This document shows positions 1 through 10,800 of a stretch of 64,000 nucleotides of DNA, in pieces. Numbering within the stretch: position 1 is the first letter of the stretch; each line of letters starts with the position of its first letter. The stretch is from Rhinopomastus cyanomelas (Eukaryota > Chordata > Aves > Bucerotiformes > Rhinopomastidae): contig VXBP01007513.1 of the NCBI GenBank assembly GCA_013400115.1, positions 1 through 64,000 of the forward strand, read 5' to 3'. The position numbers and the translations under genes were made by a program. The notes beneath the pieces were generated by a model, which saw only the letters and a program-made list of their open reading frames with translations, had not been told where the DNA came from and ran no database searches.

Positions 1-660
1 CCAGTATAGCACATTTTTCTTTTCCTTTTTATTAGTTTAGAAGTTGACTATTCACTGGATGCAGGATCCATAGTAGTTTTTCTGCTGTAGAGTTAATTTA
101 GGCTACTCCAGGATAAATTATAGCATATGCTCATCTGAGGCGGTACAATGTGTTAAGTTTCTGTTAGTTCTAGGAAACTGTATGTGAAGGTAGAGGGAAA
201 AAAATGAAATTGCCAAAATAAGACTGAGTCAGAACAAGAACATGATTCAAAAAGAGTGTGAGAGTCAACATTGCTCACTGCTTAATTGCTGTACAAATTG
301 GTTTGTGATGGTTTGGGAGGAGAGGAGGGAATAAACTTCCTAGTCTCTGAGTCTCGTGTTTGCAGCAGAGACAACAGAGTTGTGTCTGAGTCACTATGCT
401 CCTTTCTTCTAACTGTTGTAGTGTCAGGTTATGAATCTGACTTGGAGTGATTCCTTCTGGTTATGTTCCTCTGCTGAGAATGTAGGGAAACGTAGCAAAT
501 GTATCCAAGGAGTAATTAAACAGGAGTGCGAGTCTTTGGTAGAGATATGATTCATGTGTCAGAAATAAGAAAACTGGCTTCCCAGTTTGACAAAATTTCA
601 TAAGCTTGTTTAATATAGGTAGTTGAATACTGTTTGCATTGTCTCTAGCCTTTGGTGACA
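1..660. other. Upstream THSD7A intron, unassigned
   Basis: Unique-looking intronic sequence, moderately AT-rich. I see no exon, RNA gene or recognisable repeat in it. The preceding THSD7A exon must lie before base 1. Confidence 0.5.
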
Positions 661-699
661 CATGAAGGCAGCAGCACCAGAACTAGTCTGTTACAAAGG

Positions 700-2582
700 G
701 AAAAAAAACCAACATGATACCAGCATGCTGGAGATACCTGATGCTTCCCTGTTTAATAGGAAATATAGCTTTGTCTGGGTGCCAGGGATCTGTTGTTCTC
801 CCCAGGTGCCACTGAGAAACAGATATGAGACCCTCCTGGAAGACAGTCTAATAGGGATAGAGATGATTGGCAACCTATTCTGGACGTCTGAGCACAGTCC
901 ATATAAATTGGACTGTGTATAAATTGGATAGATCTTCCACTAATATGACAACCTCCTCCACGAAGAAGAAGAGGAGGATAGTATTTATTGGAGACTCGTT
1001 CCTGAAGGAAACTGAGGGCCTAATAAGCAGAGTTGACCTTCATTATAGGGAAGTCTGCAGGCTACCTGGAGCCCGAATCAGGGATATCACCAGGATGCTC
1101 CCTGCCCTGGTGAAATCAACTCAGTGTTACCCACTGCTGATCTTCAGACAGGTGATGAGGAAGCTGTATTCCATAGCCTGAGGGGCATGAAGATTTCAAG
1201 GCCTTAAGATGTTTGATGAAAGAATCTGGGGCACAAATTATATTCTTCTCATTACTTCCATTTTTGAGTGAGGACATGGGCTGGAATAGAAGGATTCAGT
1301 CGATAAATGCCTGGCTATGAGGGTTTTGACCTCTTTCATAACAGCTGGTTTTATAAGACACCAGATCTGACAGTTACACGTGGGAAAGGTCTAGGTCAGA
1401 AATTGACAGGGCTCATTTAGAGAGCTTTAAACTAGTTTCAAAGTGTGCACCGGTAGGGTAGTGCTCTGGTTTTGATGAAGACCACGAGGCCTCCCACAAT
1501 CCTAGGGTGGAATCGGAGTGTTTAGCTCGCTCCATTAAATGCCTGTACACCAATGCACGCAGCATGGGGGATAAGCAGGAGGAGTTAGAAATCTCTGTTC
1601 AGTCAGGTTATTATGATCTGGTGGCAATTACAGAGCCATAGTGGGACAGCTCACATGACTGGAACGTGGTCATAGATGGCTGTGTCCTTTTCAGGAGGGA
1701 CAGGTCAGCAAGGCGAGGTAGTGGAGCTACTCTTTATGTGAAAGAGCAATTGGGATGTATTGAATTGTGTCCAGGGGCGAATGAAGAGAGAGTTGAAAGT
1801 TTGTGGGTGCAGATTAACAGGCAGGCTGGCATGGGTGACACTGTTGTGGGTATCTACTACAGGCCATCAGATCAAGACGGGGAACTTGATGAGGTCTTCT
1901 GCAGAGAGCTGACAGTAGCCTCACAGCTACAGGCCCTGGTTCTCATGGGGGCTTTTAACTACCGAGATATTTGCTGGAAGACCTACTCAGCCAGCCACCC
2001 AGAGGCCAGGAGGTTCCTCCAGTGCATTGGTGACAATTTCCTGATGCAAATGGCGGAGGAGCCCACTAGGAGAGGAGCGCTGCTGGATTTTGTCCTCACC
2101 AACAAGGAGGGTCTGGTTGAAGCAGTGAAGGTTGAGGGCAGCCTTGGTTGCAGTGACCATGAGATGGTGGAGTTCAGGATCTCATAGCTGGCAGAATCAC
2201 AACCCTGGACTTCAGGAAGGCCAACTTTGGCCTTTTTAAGCAATTGCTAGGAGAAATCCCATGGGACAGGGTACTGGCAGGTAAAGGGGCCCAAGATAGC
2301 TGGTTAACATTCAAAGGCCAGTTTTTTGAAGCACAAGAAAGGAGCATCCCAACAGGAAAGAAGTCAAAGGAGCCAAAAGACCTGCGTGGTTAAACAGGGA
2401 GCTGCTGGGCAAACTCAAGGGGAAGAAGAAAGCCTGTAGGTCATGGAAGAAGGGGATGACCACTTGGGGTGATTATAAGGCTCTGGTGAGAGAATGTAGG
2501 GACACAANCACTCTTAATTTGCTTTGAATGAAACGAGGACCTTTCGAGGTCACTTCCAATCCCTTGTGTTCTGTGATTCTCT
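700..2582 (+). mobile_element. CR1 LINE, 5' half (ORF1 and endonuclease), RT deleted, dead
   Basis: An unusually 5'-extended CR1 copy. 780-1,460 matches ORF1, which in CR1 encodes an SGNH-type esterase; the nucleophile motif GDS is at 990-998. 1,541-2,187 matches the apurinic-type endonuclease (LYTNARSMGD, GSGATLYVKEQ, CSDHEMVEF). The usual GDFN motif reads GAFN at about 1,950, and a TAG interrupts the domain near 1,640. The linker runs to about 2,500; the reverse transcriptase is absent and the 3' tail follows at 2,529-2,582. Stops and frameshifts show it is inactive. Confidence 0.85.
2508..2508. other. Ambiguous base (N)
   Basis: A single undetermined base, the only one noticed in the window. 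It falls close to the point where the CR1 internal deletion joins linker to 3' tail. Confidence 0.95.
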
Positions 2583-2829
2583 GAAAAACATGGAGAGTAA
2601 CGCAGGGACATCCAGTCACTCAAACCATTGTGTGTCTGCGTTAAGCTGCTGCTCTATTCAGTCGTGATGCCCTTATCTCTCTCATTTGGTTCTCAGTTGA
2701 TGCTTAAAGCAAAAACCAGAATGATTTATGGTTTTTTTAGACTTGTTATTGATGTCTCTGCCATTGATTTGACCTTAAATGGTTGGGAAGAGTGTGGTTT
2801 GGTTGTGTCATAAATTAACCCACTGCTCA

Positions 2830-3216
2830 GGGGATTGGAAGGGACCTCAAAAGATCATCTGACCCTGCTGTGGCAGGGGGGTTGGACTGGATGATCTTTT
2901 GAGGTCCCTTCCAACCCTTAATGTTCTGTGTGTGACTTGGTCTAGGGGATCCTACAGTGGCAGGAGGATTGGACTGGATGAACTTTTGAGGTCCCTTCCA
3001 ATCCCTGATGTTCTGTGGTTCTGTGTGATTCTGTGACATTAGAAAAGAATAGGTTGCCCGGGAGGGTTGTGAAGTCTCCTTCTCTGGAGAGAGACCACCT
3101 GGATATGTTCCTGTGTGACTGGATTTAGGTGATCCTGCTGTGGCAGAGGGATTGGACTGGATGATCTTTCGAGGTCCCTTCCAGTCTCTAATATTCTGTG
3201 GTTCTGTGATTCTGTG
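2830..3216. mobile_element. Cluster of four CR1 3' ends, first one inverted
   Basis: 2,830-2,860 is a minus-strand tail. It is followed directly by plus-strand tails at about 2,864-2,933, 2,930-3,032 and 3,058-3,216. Each plus copy ends in the ATTCTGTG-type short 3' repeat. The first two form an inverted pair able to fold. Confidence 0.85.
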
Positions 3217-3625
3217 AACTAATTGCCCAAAGCATTAAAGAGCAATTGTAATGTCCAGTGCTCCTGGAAGTCAGTCTTTGCATGGAAACGGCGCACGTGT
3301 CTAATTCAGACCTCTTGTGTGCTTAGACTTCGTCGTGCTCTTACGGGACGGAGCCGTCAGCAGTCTGGTGCTCAGTGCTCAGAGGCATTTTTTATTTGAA
3401 CCACGGGGAAAATGACTGACAGGTTTGTTTTGGAAGTGTGCCTGGCCATGGGTAATGGGCTACGCTGATAAAAACTGATTTTATGAAGCACATAGAAACA
3501 AGGCGTCATGTGGTTTGAAAGCACAGAGAGAGCTTGTGCAGAGGTGGTCGAGATTTATGCTGCCATCAGGTTTTATGGTCTTTTATGTGGGTGTTTTAGA
3601 GGAGAGAACAGAAATGGTGGAGATC

Positions 3626-3786
3626 GTACAATCACAGGCCATTGGGGATTGGGAGGGAGCGTGGAAGATCAGAGAATCACAGAGCATTAGGGGTTGCAAG
3701 GGACCTCGAAAGACCATCCAGCCCCATCCCCTGCCACAGCAGGATCCCCTAGACCAAGTTGCACAGGAACACGTCCCGGTGGGCTT
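3626..3786 (-). mobile_element. CR1 3' ends, antisense (two pieces)
   Basis: 3,626-3,660 is a degraded tail and 3,670-3,786 a better one, reading GACCTCGAAAGACCATCCAG and then the bipartite CCTGCCACAGCAGGATCC segment. Confidence 0.8.
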
Positions 3787-4205
3787 TACTCCAGCAATCG
3801 CTACTGATGAAGAGCGTGCTCCTGTGCAGCTGCAGCTGTACCTTAATAAGGGACAGATGCTGTTATTCATTATGTCAGAGTAAAGAACAGACAAGGAACC
3901 AGACCTGTGCTTGTTTTATAGCAGCAGTGATTTTGAAATGATTTCGAAGCCGTGCGGTACTTCTGCGCGTGGTCCCGCATCGCTCTGGAAAGAAGGATTG
4001 CAGCGCAGAGACTTGCTTGTCCTTGATGGGAAAATAGGGACAGAGAATGGAAGCAACGCCCTGGGCTACCAAGTCCCGTATGTGGCAATCCAATAATCCC
4101 TCTAGTATGCTTACCAAGCCTCTTTTGAAAAACCAGCGAGGGTTTCTCTCTTTTCTGACAGTCTTTCCCAGCCTCATTGATCTGGCAGGTTCAAACCCTT
4201 TGCTG

Positions 4206-4272
4206 GGGTTGGGGATTGGACTGGATGATCTTTCGAGGTCCATTCCAGCCCCTCGTGTCCTGTGGTTCTGAG
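4206..4272 (+). mobile_element. CR1 3' tail
   Basis: Sense tail (GGATTGGACTGGATGATC, TTTCGAGGTCC) ending at the GTGGTTCTG repeat. The 3,217-4,205 interval holds nothing else recognised apart from the antisense pieces listed separately, and 4,273-4,685 shows nothing but the acceptor. Confidence 0.8.
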
Positions 4273-4685
4273 CTCCTATCTAGGTGCTCCTGGGTAAGCA
4301 GTTCTCCTGGTTTGATGTGCCCTCCTCCCAGGGTTTATGCTTCTCATAAACTGATGCACAGCTAGGGATGCATCTTGCTGAGCTGGACTAGATGGCTGCT
4401 CTTCACGATGATGAGGAAGCTTGCAAACAGCCTCCAAAGGCAGAGTCTGGGATGGGGAGCGAGGAGCGATGTTGTCTCAAGGCCAGTCCCCAGGTGCAGA
4501 ACGCAGCAGCCTCACCAGATATATTTAAACACTGCTGGTTTCTACTGCCACGCTCCATCCTGGTGGATTCTGGGTGACTAGCCCTCTCTTCGTGTGCCCT
4601 CAGGCAGTCAGTGCCTCTCAGAGCCACCTCTTCACTGCAGGATGATGCTTTTTTTGCTAACACTTTTCTTTTCACTGTTTTTTAG

Positions 4686-4801
4686 ATGCCCAGAGAGTCT
4701 CCGACCAGAAACTGTGAGACCTTGTCTGCTTCCCTGCAGGAAGGACTGTATCGTGACTCCGTTCAGCGACTGGACGCCGTGTCCTTCTTCGTGTGAAGAA
4801 G
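4686..4801 (+). CDS. THSD7A: THSD7A exon (1st in window)
   Basis: 116 nt between a pyrimidine-rich acceptor (tttttag) and donor G|gtaatt; phase 2 in, phase 1 out. It encodes the end of one repeat and the start of the next (PCLLPCRKDC, then SDWTPCPSSCEEG). The reading frame is open well past both junctions, so the ends rest on splice consensus and on phase agreement with the next exon. Confidence 0.9.
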
Positions 4802-7800
4802 GTAATTTTGTCCGTCGTGGGCTAGCAGAGAGATTTGAAGTAAAAAAGGACCTAGGCCAGCAGGCACTGTTGTCAGGGTGCTTACACACAGCTCTTCCTG
4901 GCAGGAGACGTGTCACAGCTGCTGCTGCAGCTCCAGGGAGGACATGGTGTGTTTGCCGAACAGAAAAGCCATTCCTGTACTTCTCCTTTGTGCAAGTCTG
5001 GGTTGGTTTTTCCTGTTAACTCCATGTCACAACCCCTCCAAGTCTGCACCTTGTGCTGACAGCAACACACACAGCTACGGAGCAGGCACCTGTCTCTTAG
5101 TACAACAGCAAAGCAGATGCTTGTGCAGTTGTGTTGATTGACATGTCAGACTAGAAAACGGTCAGATTGGGTCTCTGAAAAGACCTAGTGCTGCTTGTTG
5201 GGGGAAATATGAGTGTCTAGATACCAAGAGATTGATGGACAGACAGACAGATAGATAGAAAGGCAGTCCAGACAGACAGACAGATAGACAGATAGGTAGA
5301 TTGATGGGCAGATAGATAGAAAGACAGGCAGATGGATGGATGAACAGAGAGATGGAGAGATAGTGAAAAATAGAAAGACAGATGGGTGAATGGATGGATA
5401 GAAGGAGAGATGGAGAGAGAGAGAGATGGATAGACAGTCAGGCAGATGGATGAATGGATGGATAGATGGAGAGATAGATATAGATAGATAGAAAGACATC
5501 CATCTGTCAGACAGACAGATGAATGGATGGAGAGATGGATAGTGAGAGAGATAGATTGATAAAGAGAGAGACAGACAGACAGATGGATGGATGGATGGAT
5601 AGATGGAGAGATGGAGTGAGGGATAGATAGCTAGATAGAAAGACAGTCACACAGACGGATGGATGGATGGAGAGATGGAGAGAGAGAGAGAGAGATAGGT
5701 AAGGTAGATAGAGAGACAGACAGGTAGATAGATGAATGGATGGATGTGTGTCCACACATAATTTTATCTGGTTTCTTCCACTCAGAGGAAAGCAGAAGGA
5801 AAGTTAATAAAAATCAGCAGCCTTTAAACTGCTGTTAATGGCCCAAGTAAACGTACTTCCCACTGCCTTCTCAATGCACTTGGCAAAGCTCTTAGAACAG
5901 GGCCCTTCTCCCCTGCAGCTGGATTGCACTGAAACCCTAGACGGAGTTCACGTGACGACTGGCTGGATATCGCCCAAGTTTTTGTGCCTTATCTCTTCTC
6001 CTCCTTCAAGCCCAACGGGAAGTGCTTTCCTGCTATGTAACAGCCCCGCGTTCCGCAGGGAGCTAATCCCCGCGCGGGACATGGCGATTACTCGCCGCTA
6101 CCACGGTATCAGACGGGAAGATGCTGTTACATCAAACAGTCACACTTGGAAAGTCGTGGCCAATTCTTTATGCTCTGTGAAGGACACACAAGCACAAAGG
6201 CATTTTTTCAGCAGTAATTCCTATTAGTGGTTGATGCCTTCTAACAAAAAGAAAGGGTTAGGAGGATTAAACTCATAGTGTGTGAAAAGAGCACAGAATT
6301 AATACCACTGAGTCTTATGTAACTGTATGGCTATGTCTCACGTAACTACATGTCTCATATAACCGTATAAGTATATAGAATAGTTATTAGTTATTAAATT
6401 ATTTGTTATTAAATTATTTTACTGCAGTGTTGACCCTTCTCTCTCACTGTCAGGGCAAAAATGTTGTCCTCCTCTGCTCTCATTTTGGAGTGTTTTAAGG
6501 AAGTTCTTGATGCCCTGAGTGTGTCTTCACAAACATTGACTACAGACTAGCCCGTAGGCTTCTCTCAGTCCGTGAGCCGTGCAGGCGTTGTGCCTGTTCG
6601 ATGAGTCAAACCCTTTTCATCTACTGCAAAAGCAGTTTTGATGTGATGGGGGCTTTCAGCAGCTCTCCCGGACCGCCCGGATGTGTCGCCCTTCGTGCCA
6701 ACTCCTGGCATCCCCACGAGCTGATTGACTCGGGCGGAGAGTTTCCTCTGCGCTGAGCAGCAGCCAGGTGGTGGAGAAGCCACCAGCGGGATTCTCCTAC
6801 TGTTTGCTCCTAATGACAATTGCTTGGCTGTGCTCCAGCCCGCCTCTGCGTTCAGACAGGCTGCATCTGCTGCTGGAACCCACCCCAAGCTGCTGTCAGC
6901 CCGGCCAGGCAAACGTCGGGGCTGCGGCTCGCTAGGAAAGGAAAGAAACCAAGGAAAAGCCCAGGGTTTTACCTCATTTTTGTGGATTAGGTGCTGATGT
7001 GGAACCGATCTACGTTTGCGGGTTTTCTCCTGAAGACCTGATGTCTGACACGATGAATTATTATAATAATTATTATTAGTATCTCTGTTTTATAATAATT
7101 ATTATTATAAAATTCCTACAAGGGCTATTTACTGTTTATCACCAATAATGAATTATTATATTAATTTACATTAGTATAATATAGACTGTATATAACTAGT
7201 ATAATAATTAGTGTATTGATTGCCATAGATTCATTAGGGATTGGAAGAGACTTTGAAAGATCACCCAGTCCAATCCCCCTGCCACAGCAGGATCACCTAG
7301 ACCCAGTCACACAGGAACACATTCAGGCAGGTCTTAAATATCTCCAGTGAAGGAGACTCCACAGCCTCCCTGGGCAGCCTGTTTCAGTGCTAATAACTCC
7401 TCAGTAATTAGTATTATTGTGCTGATTATTATACTAATTAAAAACTGTTCATTAAGGGCAGAGTGGAATTGCTGCTTCTGGGTTTGATGGTTGGGGCAGC
7501 CTCACCCTTTGAAACCACAAAGAGCAGCAGGAAACTGAGCGGGTTTAACTGTGGTGAGCTTGAGCTGTGGGTTAGTTTCAGCCGCAAGTTCATTTCTCCA
7601 GTGCTGCTGCTCTTGCTTTCAGGCCACTTCTGGCCCGTAGCTGGGACTGAAGTCTTTTCTCTATGAAGCTGAATTGTCTGCTGGTGGGTTGAATGCGGAT
7701 GTGGATGTCCATTGGATGTGGATGTCTGTAGGGTGGTGGCCACGCAATGGATGAGTAGCCCGCCGGTGTGACAGCTATTAGTTCACATCCTCGTTATATG

Positions 7801-10800
7801 AAATGATTTTACCCCTAATTCCCACCATCCCTACCAGGAGAAACAAGCTCTTCTACTCTCAGCAGGGGGTGCAGCGGTGAAGAAGCAGTCCCGCCATCGG
7901 GTCGTCATCCAGCTGCCCGCCAACGGTGGCCGAGAGTGCCCGGACTCTTTGTTTGAGGAGCGGGAATGCGAAGCTCCTCCGGTCTGCTTTAGCTACAGGT
8001 ATGTTAATTGAGCAGAGGCAGCTCAGACATGGTTTTTCTTCTCGTTCTACCTCTAAAGCTGTCTGCACTCCAGTTCCTAACGGGGAAATGTGTCCCCGCT
8101 ACGCACCACGTAAGGATATAGGACACGGAGCTAAATCAAGGTTTGGCAGCAGGTTGTAGACTCAGGTCCACGGTAAATCACTGGCTCGTTTTGTTCCAGC
8201 TCCTTTGCAGAAGCACTGCAACAAATAATTACTTTCGGGGGTAAATATTCCCCAGCAGCTATTTTGACATTCTGTATGATTAAAAAATAATAAATCTACC
8301 TTTCTGAATTACCCAGAGCACAGAAGTGCAGCCTCATCTGTTTCAGAGCTGAGCTGTGCTGCTGCACTCTGTAGCCTCCTGTTGGCCCTGGGAGAATCCA
8401 CATCACATCCCCTAACAACAAAATGCTCTGTGTTCACAGAATCAGAGAATCATTAGGGATTGGAAGGGACCTCAAAAGGTCATGTAGTCCAATCCCCCTG
8501 CCAGAGCAGGATCACCTAGCCCAAGTCACACAGGAACACCAACCCTTAAATCCTACCTCCGGGTTGTATTTGGGAAGTCTCCACACATCTTGGCTCCACT
8601 GAAATAGGTGGAAAAAAGACACAAAGGGAGGTAAAGATGAGGAAAAGGGGAGGTTGATGAGGCCATGTTAGAGTTTGAGACTCATCCTTCTCTAATGGAG
8701 CCTTGTTTTGATTTGGTGTCACTTTGCTAATTCCACTTTCCAAATTTTGGGGGTTTTTCTGTCATTGACTGGTGTAAATACATAGAACAGGTTGTTCTAC
8801 ACCGCAGCTGGCTGCGCTGCCACTCAGCGAGACCTGCACAGGCTGCAGAGCTGGGCAGGGAGCTATTTAATGGAGTGTAACAAGGGTCAGTGTAGAGCCT
8901 GGCATCTGGGCAAGAACGAGCCCAGGGACCAGGATAGGTTGGGCGCTGACCTGTTGGACCGCAGCGCAGGAGGAAGGGACCTGGGGGTGCCACGAGCCAG
9001 CAATGTCGCCCTCCTGTGGCCAAAAGAGTCAACAGCATCCTGGGGTGAGTCAGAGGGGGGTGCTTAGCAGATCGAGAGGTTCTTCTCCCCCTCTACTCTG
9101 CACTGGTGAGACCACATCTGGATTATTGTGCCCAGTTCTGGGCTCCTCAGTTCAAGAAGGGCGTGAAGCTGCTGGAGGGAGTAGAGCAACGAGGATGATG
9201 AAGGAAGAGGAGCACCTCACTTATGAGAAAAGGTGAAGGGAGCGGGGACTCATGAGCTTGGAGAAGCGGAGACTGAGGGGTGACCTCATTAATGTCTACA
9301 AATATGTGAGGGGTGGGTGTCAGGAGGATGGAGCCAGGCTCTGCTCAGTGGCATCTAGTGATAGGATGAGGAGCAATGACTGTGGCAGGGGAATTGGACT
9401 GGATGATCTTTCGGGGTCCTTTCCAATCCCTAATGATTCCATGATTCTGTGACACAACAGCAACATTAGAACTGAAGGAGTGAATCATTAATGACTTTGC
9501 TGAGCCGCAGCAATACACTTGGACTTCCACAAAGAGCTGTTTGAAATGACCTGGAGGGGTCTTAGTGGAAATTTAACAGGTGTTATACAGACTCTTCATC
9601 CTTCTCAGTACTCACCTCATATAGTGACATCACATCACATCTTGTCATATAATATTATCAAATACTGTATTTTGTGTAGTGTTTAATTCTCACATCTTGA
9701 AGTGTGTTAATGCTTTTGTATTAACAGACAACCCTTGGGTTGTGCCTTCTGCTTGTTACTGATTGAGCATCCTTACAACTGCTCTGCACGTCGCAGCCCT
9801 TGCAAATACGTGCTCTTGGCTTTTCATCCCTTCCTGACATCCTCCTTCCTTCCCTGTGTTCTTCACGGCCTGATCCTAGGAGGGACAAGAGTGTTGGTAG
9901 GAAGGAAGGGAAAGTTTATGGCAGTTACTCTTTGTTGTGAATGGTCTCCGACCGTCTGGTAGCAGTCAGCACCTCGTGGTGGTTTCTGCTGCTACCTCGC
10001 ACTTGTGCTGCCTCAGGGCTGATGGTCATCATGATGGTTCGAAGTTGACTGCCTCCCCACTTCTTTCAGGTGGAAGACCCACAAGTGGCGCCGGTGCCAG
10101 CTGGTGCCGTGGTACGTGCGCCAGGACAGCCCGGGGGTGCACGAGACCTGTGGACCTGGGCTACAAGCGAGAGGTGAGACCCTTTGGTTTCTGTCAGACA
10201 CCCAGAGCTGCCCCGACGTGGGCAATTCCTAATATCGTCGTCCTTATAACCTTGATGTCACCGGTCCTTGTGAGCGTGGGCAAAGGGAAGCGCTGAATCC
10301 TAGCGCAGTGGGGCTCTTTAGTTTGGAGACAAGGAGATGGAGAAGAACAACAGAGAGAGGTGCATGACTTTGGGACCCTGCAGGCTTCTTTGTGGGGAAA
10401 TGTTTGTGTCAGATGTCCTGTGAAAATGAGATGGTTTTTGTGTGGTGAGGACATGGCGGTGCGTTGGGTGCAGCCGTCAGATCAAAGGTACAGCTGCCAG
10501 CGCCCAACTTTGTTTGGAAATTTAGCATCAGAGAACCCCACGATAATGTTGAGCTTGAATGACACCCTTGAGGTCCCTTGGTCAAAGCCTCCACCAAAAG
10601 CAGGGCTAGTCTGAAGGCTGCACACCCCTCAGGCTGGAACACGCCGCTCTTACCAGTATGTGACAGGAGGATGGAGCCAGGCTCTGCTCAGGGGCATCTA
10701 ATGATAGGGCAAGGGGCAGTGAGTGTGAGCTGGAACAGAGGAGGGTCCACAACAGTGTGAGAAGGAGCTTCTTGCCAGTGAGGGTGACAGAGCCCTGGCA

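Noticed and set aside
1666..2187. Endonuclease-like open frame as a host gene
   Set aside because: It matches the CR1 ORF2 endonuclease, is preceded by an in-frame stop and followed by CR1 linker and tail.
1..4685. A further THSD7A exon upstream
   Set aside because: No cysteine/tryptophan repeat pattern with splice sites was found on the plus strand before 4,686, so the previous exon must be outside the window.
5185..5755. Two long minus-strand open frames (Ser/Ile/His/Pro-rich)
   Set aside because: They are the translation of the GATA/GACA/GATG array, whose units contain no stops on that strand.
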